Source: QANA01 sp963665505 (GTDB lineage: Bacteria; Bacillota; Clostridia; Christensenellales; Christensenellaceae). Taken from it: a stretch of 64,000 bases of DNA. The stretch is taken from positions 868,001-932,000 of the forward strand of contig OY762275.1 in assembly GCA_963665505.1 (NCBI GenBank), in the 5' to 3' direction. The translations under genes were made by a program, and so were the position numbers. Of this stretch, positions 25,558 to 34,330 are shown one piece after another; the first letter of the stretch is position 1, and the number at the start of each line of letters is the position of its first letter. Under the pieces are notes generated by a model. The model saw only the letters and a list, made by a program, of their open reading frames with translations, was not told the origin of the DNA and did not search any database.

Positions 25558-26979
25558 ATGAACGACGACAAGGATATGGATAAACAAGGGGCGCAGGCAT
25601 CCGGAAAACAGGAACAAACGGCGCCCCCAACCGCGGAGAAGGCTGCCCCGGGCGCACAGAACGCGTATTACTGGCCGCAGCCCTGGGGCGGCTACTATGC
25701 CTACGGGCCCTACGGGCCTTATTATTATATACCCCCGCAGCCGCAGAAGCCCCAGGCTGCGCCGGAGGGAAAAAAGAAAAAAACGGGTACGGTCCTGGGC
25801 ATTGTGGCGGGCATGGTGCTCTGCGCGTTTTTGGGCGCGTTTTTATCCGTATCCCTGATCTACCCGCTATTGCAACAATACGATGGGTTTGAGGAATACT
25901 GGCCCGAAGAATCGCAACCGGGCGGCCAAACGGACGAAACGGGCGGTTCGACCGCCAAAGAGGATCAATATACGCCGGAAGAAGAAGTGACCGAGATCGG
26001 CGGGGAGGCGCCTGTCATTGCGAATGCTACAAATCCGGTGCCCGAGATCGCCGCGGCGCTGGAAAACAGCGTCGTGGGTGTGAACGCCAAAGCGCTGTAT
26101 GAGGGAGAGCTTACGACATATTCCCGCGGGACGGGTTTTGTTATCCATACGGACGGATATATCCTGACCAATTACCATGTGATCGAGGAGGGGACGTCGT
26201 ACAGCGTCACGCTGCAGGACGGGACGGAATATGACGCGCTGTACGTCGGCGGCGACGCCAGCCTGGATATCGTCGTGCTCAAGATCGATGTGGCGGGGCT
26301 GCAGGCGGTCGCGATCGGCGATTCTTCCGCCACACGGGTGGGCGAACTCGCGATCGCGATGGGCAACCCTTCGGGCGCGGGCGAAAACCTGGTGGGGACG
26401 GTCACCGTAGGGTATGTGAGCGCGGTGGACCGGGAGCTCGTGTTCAACGGGACGACCCAGACCTTTATACAGACGGATGCCGCGCTCAACCCGGGCAACA
26501 GCGGCGGGCCGCTGGTCAATGACAAAGGGGAAGTGATCGGCGTGGTCACGCTCAAGAGCCTGATATCCTCGGTCGATTCTTCGGGCGCGGCCATCAATGC
26601 GGAAGGCATCGGGTTTGCCATCCCCATCAACATCGCGGCGGAGACCGCCCTGGACATTATCAACAACGGGTCGGTCAGACGGCCGGGCATCGGCATCCAA
26701 TACCAGAGCATCACAGCCGAGCAAGCTGCGCAACAAAGTATCCCGGTGGGCAAGAGGGTCTATAGCTTCATGGAAAACAGCCCGGCAAAAAGCGCGGGCC
26801 TGGAAGTGGGGGACGTCATCATCAAATGCGACGGGCAGGAGATCGGGGAGAGCGACCTGCTGGTGGAGACCATCCAGAACAGCGCGGTGGGGGACGAAGT
26901 CGTGCTCACGGTCTGGCGGAATGGGGCCGAGATAGACTATACGGTGGTTATCGGCGACCTCAACCATATGCTCGAATAA
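25558..26979 (+). CDS. Membrane-anchored serine protease HtrA/DegP-like
   Basis: 473 residues. The N-terminus is disordered and rich in Tyr, Pro and Gly (WPQPWGGYYAYGPYGPYYY), then KKKKTG and one membrane anchor (about residues 80-105). The trypsin-like domain has all three catalytic residues: His in LTNYHVIEEG, Asp in SLDIVVLKID, Ser in NPGNSGGPLVND. A PDZ domain follows (SPAKSAGLEVGDVIIKCDGQ). It degrades damaged extracytoplasmic proteins. It is last in the operon with the two-component system. Confidence 0.93.
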   Translation: MNDDKDMDKQGAQASGKQEQTAPPTAEKAAPGAQNAYYWPQPWGGYYAYGPYGPYYYIPPQPQKPQAAPEGKKKKTGTVLGIVAGMVLCAFLGAFLSVSLIYPLLQQYDGFEEYWPEESQPGGQTDETGGSTAKEDQYTPEEEVTEIGGEAPVIANATNPVPEIAAALENSVVGVNAKALYEGELTTYSRGTGFVIHTDGYILTNYHVIEEGTSYSVTLQDGTEYDALYVGGDASLDIVVLKIDVAGLQAVAIGDSSATRVGELAIAMGNPSGAGENLVGTVTVGYVSAVDRELVFNGTTQTFIQTDAALNPGNSGGPLVNDKGEVIGVVTLKSLISSVDSSGAAINAEGIGFAIPINIAAETALDIINNGSVRRPGIGIQYQSITAEQAAQQSIPVGKRVYSFMENSPAKSAGLEVGDVIIKCDGQEIGESDLLVETIQNSAVGDEVVLTVWRNGAEIDYTVVIGDLNHMLE

Positions 26980-26990
26980 ACAGGAAAAAT

Positions 26991-27027
26991 AAAAAGCCGG
27001 CGCGGGCAAAACACGCCGGCTTTTTTT
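26991..27027 (+). terminator. Terminator of the htrA operon
   Basis: AAAAGCCGGCG / ACGCCGGCTTTT stem with seven T. The remaining ~210 bp to sigF hold no gene that I can support. Confidence 0.9.
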
Positions 27028-27239
27028 GCTGCCGGGAAAGACAGGGAAAAGGAAAGCTCCGTGCGGGGACGCGGTTTTGTGCAGAGAGTATTTTGGGGAA
27101 ACAAGAGGATTTTTAGAAAAAGCAGCGTTTGAAAAGGGAGGAACAAAAAACGCAACGCGCAGGGATAGAAAACAACAGGTATTTCCGGGGAAATGCGGAA
27201 AAGCTGGAACGTATATCCCTTAAAGGACGCAAAAGGCCC

Positions 27240-27968
27240 TTAGCCGGAAACGGATTTTTTGAGTTTTTCCAGGATTTTTTGCAGCATACGGGAGACCTGG
27301 ACCTGTGAAATATGCAGGATATCGGCGATTTCGCTTTGGGTTTTATCCGAAAAGTAGCGCAGCATGATGACCTGCCGTTCGCGCGGGCCCAGCGTGGCGA
27401 TGAGCTGTTTGAGCAGCAGTTTTTCGATGGCGGAATCGTCCTCGGGTGAGGCCAGCGTATCTAGGAGCGAGGAATCCGGATTATCGGGCGAAAAGGGGCT
27501 GTCGATCGAAACGGGCGCACGGACCGCGTCAGTCGCCAGCGTGATTTCTTCGGCGGAAAGCCCGGTAGTGCCGGCGATTTCTTCGATGGTGGGTTCGCGG
27601 CCGAACTGGTTTTTAAGCGTCTCGGCCGCACGGAAGATTTTGATGGAATCTTCTTTCAGGTGGCGGCTCACCTTGATGGTACCGTCGTCGCGCAGAAAAC
27701 GCTTGATCTCGCCCGCGATCATGGGGACGGCATAGGTGGAGAAACGCACGTTATACGCGGCGTTGTAACCGTCTATGGCTTTGAGCAGGCCGATCGTCCC
27801 GATCTGCGCGAGGTCTTCGTACTCGGTCCCGCGCCCGAGGTAGCGTTTTACGATGCTTTTTACGAGCGCCATATTGCCTATAACGAGGCGTTCCCGCGCG
27901 GAAGAATCGCCCGTTTGGGCGGCCTGGATCAAATGCAGCATGGTTTCGTGAGAGAGGAGTGGTTTCAT
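27240..27968 (-). CDS. sigF: RNA polymerase sporulation sigma factor SigF
   Basis: 242 residues from the ATG at 27966-27968 (AAGGAAG upstream). Region 2 contains EYEDLAQIGTIGLLKAIDGY and VRFSTYAVPMIAGEIKRFLR (-10 recognition); region 4 has QVIMLRYFSDKTQSEIADIL and ISQVQVSRMLQKILEKLKK (-35 recognition). It directs early forespore transcription after asymmetric division and is held inactive by SpoIIAB, encoded 11 bp upstream. It is the last gene of the classical spoIIAA-spoIIAB-sigF operon. Confidence 0.96.
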   Translation of the reverse strand: MKPLLSHETMLHLIQAAQTGDSSARERLVIGNMALVKSIVKRYLGRGTEYEDLAQIGTIGLLKAIDGYNAAYNVRFSTYAVPMIAGEIKRFLRDDGTIKVSRHLKEDSIKIFRAAETLKNQFGREPTIEEIAGTTGLSAEEITLATDAVRAPVSIDSPFSPDNPDSSLLDTLASPEDDSAIEKLLLKQLIATLGPRERQVIMLRYFSDKTQSEIADILHISQVQVSRMLQKILEKLKKSVSG

Positions 27969-27979
27969 CGATGCTTCCT

Positions 27980-28423
27980 TTATGCCTGTCTGTTCGCCCG
28001 GGAAGGGATGTATTTGACCAGACGGACCTTCGTGCCTTTGCCGGGTGCAGACTGCACGGTGACTTCGTCCATGAAAGCCTGCATGACGGTGAAGCCCATG
28101 CCTGAACGCTCTTCGGATTGCGCGGTCGAATAGAACGGCTGCATGGCAAGCGCGATATCGGCGATGCCTATGCCGCTGTCTTCCACGCTGAAAGCGACGC
28201 CGCCGGGGATGATCTCTCCCCGGAGCGTGACCGGGCCGACCTCCTTTCCGTAGGCATGGACGATACAGTTGGTGACGGCCTCGGACAGGGCCGTTTTGAT
28301 ATCTGCGACTTCGTCGAGCGTCGGGTCCAGGCGCGCCGCAAAGGCGGCCGCGCATACCCGCGCGAAGGCTTCGTTCTGGGAGATCCCAGGGAACGTGAGT
28401 TCCATTGTGTTTCCGCTAACCAT
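27980..28423 (-). CDS. spoIIAB: Anti-sigma F factor SpoIIAB
   Basis: 147 residues, start ATG with AGGGGGAA upstream. It is a GHKL ATPase/kinase: N box ALSEAVTNCIVHAYGKE, G1 box VEDSGIGIADI and G2 box ERSGMGFTVMQAFMDEV. SpoIIAB binds SigF or phosphorylates SpoIIAA, depending on ATP/ADP and on dephosphorylation by SpoIIE (encoded at 39.0 kb in this window). Confidence 0.96.
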   Translation of the reverse strand: MVSGNTMELTFPGISQNEAFARVCAAAFAARLDPTLDEVADIKTALSEAVTNCIVHAYGKEVGPVTLRGEIIPGGVAFSVEDSGIGIADIALAMQPFYSTAQSEERSGMGFTVMQAFMDEVTVQSAPGKGTKVRLVKYIPSRANRQA

Positions 28424-28442
28424 TTTTTCCCCCTATGATACT

Positions 28443-28736
28443 TCAGATCTTTTTTATGATTTGATATAACCCCGAAACGGAAAAGACTTTATCGATCTGC
28501 CGATTCAGGTTGCAGACGTACAGGGCGCAGCCCTTCTCCCGGAGCTTCTTATACCGGCCGATAATCAGCCCTATGCCCGAGCTGTCCATCAGCGTGACGT
28601 CCGAGAAATCCAGCACGATCCCCCGGGATGTGGCGGTGATGAGCCTGTCCAGCTTTTTCCGTAGGGCGGTCGCGGTATGGTGGTCTAATTCGCCGGTGAG
28701 CGGCACCACCCGCAGCCCGCCTTGCTTTTTATTCAT
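28443..28736 (-). CDS. spoIIAA: Anti-anti-sigma F factor SpoIIAA
   Basis: 97 residues, a single STAS domain. The phosphorylated serine is in VTLMDSSGIGLIIGRY (Ser52 or its neighbour, matching Ser58 of Bacillus). Unphosphorylated SpoIIAA displaces SigF from SpoIIAB. The gene starts after GGAGGAAAC and is divergent from the penicillin-binding protein gene. I found no convincing sigma-H promoter upstream. Confidence 0.95.
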   Translation of the reverse strand: MNKKQGGLRVVPLTGELDHHTATALRKKLDRLITATSRGIVLDFSDVTLMDSSGIGLIIGRYKKLREKGCALYVCNLNRQIDKVFSVSGLYQIIKKI

Positions 28737-28884
28737 ATGTTTCCTCCGTAAAACTGCCGTACTGTAACAAATTCTATTGCGGCGGCAAAACCCCTTGCTC
28801 GAAAAAACGCGAGTTTTGCCGACTTTGTACTGAATTCCGCGATTTTAGCTATAAAGCTTCCTGCATTTGCCCATACTAACCCGT

Positions 28885-31176
28885 ATGAGCAGGAAGACGC
28901 GCGAGACAAAAAGAACAAAAAGAAAAAGCAAAATAGGAAAAATTTTCAAGTTTTTTATACTGTCATGTATAGTATGTACCGTTTGTGTGATTCTATTCAT
29001 AGTTTTTTATGTTTTGGGGATCGAGGAATGGCAGACCTTTGAACCGACCGACGTGGCGGAGATGGAAACATCCCTCCGGTTATACGATGCAAGCGGAGAA
29101 GAATACCTTACCTTGTACAATACGGAGAACCGTATCTATGTGGATATCGGCGACGTGCCCGAGGACGTCAAAAATGCGTTCATCGCGATAGAGGACGCCC
29201 GGTTCTATTCGCACGGCGGCGTAGACCCGGTGCGCATCGTGGCCGCGCTTTGGGAAGACATCAAGAACGCCAATATGGCGCAGGGCGCCAGTACGATCTC
29301 GCAGCAGGTCATCAAATTCTCGCTGCTTTCTTCGGACCGGACCCTTGCGCGCAAACTTTCGGAGATGCTGATGGCGATCAAGCTGGAGAGTGTCTATACA
29401 AAGGACGAGATATTGGAACTGTATCTGAACCGCGTATATTTCGGCGAAGGGGCGTACGGTGTGGAGACGGCCGCGCAGGAATACTTTAGTAAAAGTGTGC
29501 ATGCGCTTTCGCTGGACGAAGGCGCGCTGCTGGCGGCGATATTGAAATCGCCCACCAACTACAACCCGCGCACCAACCCGGAGAAGGCCAGGGCCCGCCG
29601 GAACCTTGTGCTGTACACGATGTGGGAGAACGAGATGATCTCGAAAGAAGCGTATGACGCGGCGATACAAAAAGAGCTCGACATCGCCCCCGAAGAAGAG
29701 GATACGTACCTCTACGGGTATTACACCGATATGGTGTTACAGGAGGCGGTACAAAAGCTGACGCTCACGTATGCAGAGCTGCGGAGCGGCGGCTACAAGA
29801 TTTACACATACCTGGATACGGAGGTGCAGAGCTGGCTGGAAGCCTACGCGACGCAGGACGGGAATTTCCCCGCGGCGGCGGAGGACGGAGAAGAATGCCA
29901 GTGCGCCGCGGCCGTGCTTTGTGCGGAAAACAACGCCATCTGCGCGGTCCTGGGCGGACGGGAACATACGGCGCAGCTCTCGCTCAACCGTGCGTCTTCC
30001 ATGCGGCGGCAGCCGGGCTCGGCCATCAAGCCGGTCATGGTCTATGCGCCGGCGATCGAATACAAAGGGTATACGACGGTCTCTCTGCTGCTGGACCAGC
30101 CTGAGGATTTCAACGGCTATACGCCCCGCAATTCGGGCAGCCGGTACCGCGGGTGGGTCACGCTGCGGGACGCGGTGGCCTATTCCATCAACCTGCCCGC
30201 CGTAAAACTGCTGCGCGACGTGGGGGTGGATACGGCCAAAGCGTATGCGAGCAGCGTAGGCATCGTCTTTGACGAGGAGGACGACAGCCTGACGCTGGCG
30301 CTCGGCGGGTTTACCGAAGGCGTCACGCCGCTGGAACTGGCGGCATCGTATATGCCCTTCGCTTCGGGCGGGTATTATGACGTACCTTCGACTATTTGCA
30401 GGATCGAAGACAGGGACGGCAACGTGCTCTACCGGCAGACCGAGGACAAAAAATGCGTGCTTTCGGCCGAGACTTCCTATATCATGAGTTCGCTTTTGCA
30501 GTCTACGATAGAGTACGGGACGGCCAAAGCGCTGAACGATCTGGACATCCCGCTCTGCGCAAAGACGGGCACGAGTTCATACGAGGACGCCGCCAACAAC
30601 AAAGACGCATGGATCGTTTCGTATAACACGGAATACATCGTCTGTTGCTGGATGGGGTTCGACAAGACCAACGACGCGCATTCGCTGCCCAAGGGCGTCA
30701 CGGGCGGGACTTACCCGGCCGCGATGGTAAAGGCACTGTTCTCGCATCTGTATGAAGGGAAGCAAGCCCCGGCATTCACGGTGCCGGGCGGCATCGTGGA
30801 GATCGACGTCGACAAAGAGATCCTGAGCGAACGCCTGGAGGTGCAGGTGGTGACGGGAGAAGACAAAGTACTGCGAGAATGTTTCAATATGGATTCCGTG
30901 CCGGCTTCGCTGCAGCCCAAGGCCGCGAACATCTCGGTGCAAGAGGACGGGGAAGGGGTGCCTGTGCTTTCTTTCACGGGGTACGGCGGATATACCTATG
31001 CGCTGGAACGGCGGGAAATGGGCGAGGATACCTATGCGCTGGTGGGGCGGGTGCGGGGCGGCGAGACGATCGCCGACGAGACCGCCATAGAAGGCCGGGC
31101 GTACATCTACCGGCTGACGCCCGAAGAGTTTTACGAAGAAAAGTACGCCGCCTATTACCTGTATATGCCCTGGTAG
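28885..31176 (+). CDS. Class A penicillin-binding protein (PBP1A-like)
   Basis: 763 residues from ATG 28885 (a TTG at 28867 is an alternative; neither has a good ribosome-binding site). A basic tail and one membrane anchor (~25-50) are followed by a glycosyltransferase domain (IEDARFYSHGGVDPVR, QGASTISQQVIKF) and a transpeptidase domain with active-site SAIK in QPGSAIKPVM, SIN in YSINLPAVK and KTGTS. It polymerises and cross-links peptidoglycan. The neighbouring spoIIA operon is divergent; whether this PBP acts in sporulation is open. Confidence 0.94.
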   Translation: MSRKTRETKRTKRKSKIGKIFKFFILSCIVCTVCVILFIVFYVLGIEEWQTFEPTDVAEMETSLRLYDASGEEYLTLYNTENRIYVDIGDVPEDVKNAFIAIEDARFYSHGGVDPVRIVAALWEDIKNANMAQGASTISQQVIKFSLLSSDRTLARKLSEMLMAIKLESVYTKDEILELYLNRVYFGEGAYGVETAAQEYFSKSVHALSLDEGALLAAILKSPTNYNPRTNPEKARARRNLVLYTMWENEMISKEAYDAAIQKELDIAPEEEDTYLYGYYTDMVLQEAVQKLTLTYAELRSGGYKIYTYLDTEVQSWLEAYATQDGNFPAAAEDGEECQCAAAVLCAENNAICAVLGGREHTAQLSLNRASSMRRQPGSAIKPVMVYAPAIEYKGYTTVSLLLDQPEDFNGYTPRNSGSRYRGWVTLRDAVAYSINLPAVKLLRDVGVDTAKAYASSVGIVFDEEDDSLTLALGGFTEGVTPLELAASYMPFASGGYYDVPSTICRIEDRDGNVLYRQTEDKKCVLSAETSYIMSSLLQSTIEYGTAKALNDLDIPLCAKTGTSSYEDAANNKDAWIVSYNTEYIVCCWMGFDKTNDAHSLPKGVTGGTYPAAMVKALFSHLYEGKQAPAFTVPGGIVEIDVDKEILSERLEVQVVTGEDKVLRECFNMDSVPASLQPKAANISVQEDGEGVPVLSFTGYGGYTYALERREMGEDTYALVGRVRGGETIADETAIEGRAYIYRLTPEEFYEEKYAAYYLYMPW

Positions 31177-31186
31177 AAAAAACAAT

Positions 31187-31218
31187 AAAAAAACGCGCGG
31201 ACGAGCGCGCGTTTTTTT
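31187..31218. terminator. Bidirectional terminator between PBP1A and thiI
   Basis: AAACGCGCG / GCGCGCGTTT stem flanked by A-run and T-run, serving both converging genes. Confidence 0.9.
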
Positions 31219-31227
31219 ATGCCGGGT

Positions 31228-32397
31228 TCATGCCTGTGCCACGAGCATGGTTTCTATATCCCGGACGGCCTTTTCGATCATCTCGTCGGCGGGGAGCAGG
31301 TCCATCGACAGCAGGATTTTGGGCAGGCGGGGCCGGGTGGCCGGGTGCTTGGGCACAAAGACCGTACAGCAGTCTTCATAGGGCAGTATGGACGTATCGT
31401 ACGTGCCGATCCGCTGGGCGCGCTCCATGATCTCGCTCTTATCCATGCCAATGAGCGGCCGGAAAACGGGGAGCCGCACCGCGCTGCCTGTGACCGCGAT
31501 GGACTGCATCGTCTGGCTGGCGACCTGCCCCAGGCTTTCGCCGGTGATGAGCGCGCCGCAATCCTCCGCCTCCGCGATGCGCTCTGCGATGCGCATCATG
31601 AACATGCGCAGCAATATCGTGAGCTGCTCCTTAGGGCATTTATCGTAGATGGCCATCTGTATGTCTGTGAAAGGCACGAGGTGCAGGCGGACGGGGCCGG
31701 TGTATTCGGACAAAATCTTTGCCAGTGTAACGACTTTATCGCGTGCGCGTTCGCTCGTGTAGGGGAAACTGTAAAAATGGATGGCCTGCACTTCCATGCC
31801 GCGTTTGGCCATCATATAGCCGGCCACGGGGCTGTCTATGCCGCCCGAGAGCAGCAGCAGGCCGCGCCCCGAGACGCCGACGGGCATGCCGCCGCAGGCG
31901 GGCAGTATATCCGTATAGAGGAAGGCGGTCTCGCGGATCTCTATATGCAAAAGGAACGCCGGGCGGTGGACATCGACCTTGAGGCCGGGCACATGGGCCA
32001 ATATATATTCGCCCACGCGGGCCGAAAGGTCCATCGAAGAAACGGGGAAGCGCTTATCGGCCCGCTTGGTCTCCACCTTGAAGGTGGCGCCGGGGCCCAG
32101 CACGGCAAATTTTTGCGCCGCGAGTTCCGCCGCTTTGGCCAAAAGGGCGGGGAGGTCCTTTTCGACCTCGCAGGCGGGGCTGAGCGAATGGACACCGAAA
32201 ATTTTGGCAAACGAAGTGAGCGCGGCGGGCATATCGGAAATGCCGCGCACATAGTAGCGGCCGAACCCTTTTTCGACGGCGGCGCCGTAGCGCGCCGCGA
32301 CTGCGGTAAGCGCCCGTTTGAGGGTCCTTTCGAAATAGGGGCGGTTTTTCCCCTTCAGATAGATCTCGCCGTAGCGGACCAGCAATATCTGGGACAT
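31228..32397 (-). CDS. thiI: tRNA 4-thiouridine synthase / sulfurtransferase ThiI
   Basis: 389 residues. N-terminal ferredoxin-like and THUMP domains (ILLVRYGEIYLKGKNRPYFE at the start), then the adenylation PP-loop LLLLSGGIDSPVAGYMMAKR. The rhodanese domain of E. coli ThiI is absent, the normal short form in Firmicutes. It makes 4-thiouridine at tRNA position 8 and can donate sulfur for thiamine. It is 7 bp downstream of its likely sulfur donor, the cysteine desulfurase. Confidence 0.94.
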   Translation of the reverse strand: MSQILLVRYGEIYLKGKNRPYFERTLKRALTAVAARYGAAVEKGFGRYYVRGISDMPAALTSFAKIFGVHSLSPACEVEKDLPALLAKAAELAAQKFAVLGPGATFKVETKRADKRFPVSSMDLSARVGEYILAHVPGLKVDVHRPAFLLHIEIRETAFLYTDILPACGGMPVGVSGRGLLLLSGGIDSPVAGYMMAKRGMEVQAIHFYSFPYTSERARDKVVTLAKILSEYTGPVRLHLVPFTDIQMAIYDKCPKEQLTILLRMFMMRIAERIAEAEDCGALITGESLGQVASQTMQSIAVTGSAVRLPVFRPLIGMDKSEIMERAQRIGTYDTSILPYEDCCTVFVPKHPATRPRLPKILLSMDLLPADEMIEKAVRDIETMLVAQA

Positions 32398-32404
32398 AGG
32401 AAGG

Positions 32405-33541
32405 TCATCTCCTTACGAATCGTTGGTATTTTTGGAGCGCGGTGCGGACGGCGCCGACCACGGTGTCGATCTCCGCCCCGGTGGTATCGGGGCAGAGGCT
32501 GAAGCGCACGGCCGAAGAAGCCAGTTCCCGCGGCGTACCCAGCGCGTCGTGGATGCGGAACGTGCGCTTTTTGGATGAACAGGCCGAGCCGGTGGCGACA
32601 TAGATGGCCTGCGCTTCGAGCGCATGGAGCAGAACTTCGCCGCCCATGCCGGCGAACGTCATATTCAGGATATGGGGCGCGCCCGCTTTAGGCGAGAGCA
32701 CGACCGCGCCCGGCGCAGTCTCCAGCTCGACCCGCAGGCGCTCTTTGAGGGCGGCCATATGCGCGCACTTTTCTTCGTGATCTTGCAGGAACACCTGGGC
32801 CGCGCGGGCGAACGCCAGGATACCCAGCGTATTTTCCGTGCCTGAACGGAGCGCGCCCTCCTGTCCGCCGCCCAGCAGCAGCGCGCGGGGCGCCGCGCCT
32901 TTTTTATGGAACAGGATGCCCGTCCCCTTGAGGCCGTGGACCTTATGCGCGCTGGCGGTATAGAAATCCACCGCCGAAGCGGAAAGATCGAACGGGACGC
33001 GCAAAAAAGCCTGCACGCCGTCGGCATGGAAGCGGGTGGCCGGGTTTTTGGCCTTGACGGCCCGCGCGAGCGCGGCAACGTCGTTGACGGCACCCGTTTC
33101 GTTATTAACGTGCATGATGCTAACGAGCGCGGTATCTTCGCCGACGAGGTTGGCGAGGGTTTTTGCCTCGATGGAACCGTCGGGGCCGGGGCGCAGGTAA
33201 TCGACCCGGTGGCCAGCTTCTTCCAATGCCTGGAATGCATGGTAGACGCAGGGATGCTCGTACGCCGAAGTGATGAAATGCCGCTTGCGCCCGCCCATTT
33301 CGGGGTAACCGCAGAGTACGGCCATGTTGGCGGCTTCCGTGCCGCCCGACGTGAAAACGGCGTCTTCCGCATGGATGCAATCCATGAGCAGCCGCCGCGC
33401 GGCCTGCATCACGGCTTCGGCGCGGGCGGCCGGCCCGTACAGCGCCGACGGGTTGTACCAGCCGTCCGCGCAGTATTCTTCAAAAAGCGCGCGCAGAACG
33501 GGCGCAGGTTTGGTCGTGGCCGCATTATCCAGATAAATCAA
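32405..33541 (-). CDS. Cysteine desulfurase (IscS/NifS-like)
   Basis: 378 residues from a TTG at 33539-33541, chosen because GGGAG is 9 bp upstream and the protein then begins MIYLDNAATTKP like the family. PLP lysine is in SAHKVHGLKGTGIL, and the catalytic cysteine in GSACSSKKRTF. It takes sulfur from cysteine as a persulfide and, from its position, probably supplies ThiI. Some upstream in-frame codons have no ribosome-binding site. Confidence 0.92.
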   Translation of the reverse strand: MIYLDNAATTKPAPVLRALFEEYCADGWYNPSALYGPAARAEAVMQAARRLLMDCIHAEDAVFTSGGTEAANMAVLCGYPEMGGRKRHFITSAYEHPCVYHAFQALEEAGHRVDYLRPGPDGSIEAKTLANLVGEDTALVSIMHVNNETGAVNDVAALARAVKAKNPATRFHADGVQAFLRVPFDLSASAVDFYTASAHKVHGLKGTGILFHKKGAAPRALLLGGGQEGALRSGTENTLGILAFARAAQVFLQDHEEKCAHMAALKERLRVELETAPGAVVLSPKAGAPHILNMTFAGMGGEVLLHALEAQAIYVATGSACSSKKRTFRIHDALGTPRELASSAVRFSLCPDTTGAEIDTVVGAVRTALQKYQRFVRR

Positions 33542-33714
33542 AAAAAACAGCTCCCTTCCGGGAAAAATTTCGGACAAATTCCCATTCATTTTATCACGCG
33601 CGGACATATTTTTCAAACCGGCGGCAGGGAGCGAAAAAAGCCGCGCAGGAATATTTTGCGCTTTTTTTGAAAAAATAGTAAAGAACGACAAAGAACAGGA
33701 AAGCTGGGTTTTTT

Positions 33715-33849
33715 ATGGACAAACAAAACTATAACGAACTGCCGATGGACGACCTTTCGGGCAAGGAAACGCCGAACCCGCCGGAGATCCGCGCGGAGGA
33801 AGAAAACCAAACGGCGGCGGCGACGATGGACGTCAAAAAGGAGAAATGA
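33715..33849 (+). CDS. Small acidic protein ahead of spoVAC
   Basis: 44 residues: MDKQNYNELPMDDLSGKETP then a PPEIRAEEE stretch and KKEK end. An AGGAAAG lies 11 bp upstream and the stop is 1 bp before the spoVAC start, so it should be translated as the first gene of the spoVA operon. No family recognised. AATAGTA at 33674-33680 resembles a sigma-G -10 box, but no -35 box sits at the right distance. Confidence 0.55.
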   Translation: MDKQNYNELPMDDLSGKETPNPPEIRAEEENQTAAATMDVKKEK

Positions 33850-33850
33850 C

Positions 33851-34321
33851 ATGAACATCAAAAACAGGCTGTCGATCGGCAGCTATAAAGACTATGTGCA
33901 GAAAAAGATGCCCAAATCCAACACGGTGCTGGACTGTGTGAAGGCGTTTTTCGTCGGGGGCGCAATCTGCACGGTGGGGCAGGGCATCCGCGCGTTCGCG
34001 GAAGGCGTGCTGAAACTGGAAGAGAAGAGCGCTTCGGCGTTTACCTCGATCGTACTCATCTTTCTGGGCGCGCTGTTCACGGGCATAGGGATCTACGATG
34101 TGCTGGGCAACTTTGCCGGGGCGGGTTCTATCGTGCCCATCACCGGATTTGCCAACTCGATCGTCTCACCCGCGCTGGAATTCAAGCGGGAAGGATATGT
34201 GCTGGGCGTCGGCGCAAAACTGTTCACGATCGCGGGGCCGGTCATCGTATACGGCGTGTGTTCGTCTATCCTGGTGGGGCTTATTTACTACGTCCTGCTG
34301 GCCCTGGGCCTGCAGGTATAG
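33851..34321 (+). CDS. spoVAC: Stage V sporulation protein AC
   Basis: 156 residues, start after AAGGAGA. Hydrophobic helices with the conserved VLDCVKAFFVGGAICTVGQG near the start and FAGAGSIVPITGFANSIVSP in the middle. SpoVAC is a membrane channel component for import of calcium-dipicolinate into the forespore and its release in germination. First of three spoVA genes. Confidence 0.95.
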   Translation: MNIKNRLSIGSYKDYVQKKMPKSNTVLDCVKAFFVGGAICTVGQGIRAFAEGVLKLEEKSASAFTSIVLIFLGALFTGIGIYDVLGNFAGAGSIVPITGFANSIVSPALEFKREGYVLGVGAKLFTIAGPVIVYGVCSSILVGLIYYVLLALGLQV

Positions 34322-34330
34322 GAGGTGCCC

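Noticed and set aside
28737..28884. Sigma-H promoter or Spo0A boxes before spoIIAA
   Set aside because: AGGAAGC and GGAATT are present on the minus strand but 15-16 bp apart, too far for sigma-H; no good Spo0A box.
31219..32502. 427-codon plus-strand frame
   Set aside because: Antisense to thiI; no ribosome-binding site or domain.
33649..33680. Sigma-G promoter before the spoVA operon
   Set aside because: GAATA and AATAGTA are 20 bp apart, longer than sigma-G allows; kept only as a remark.
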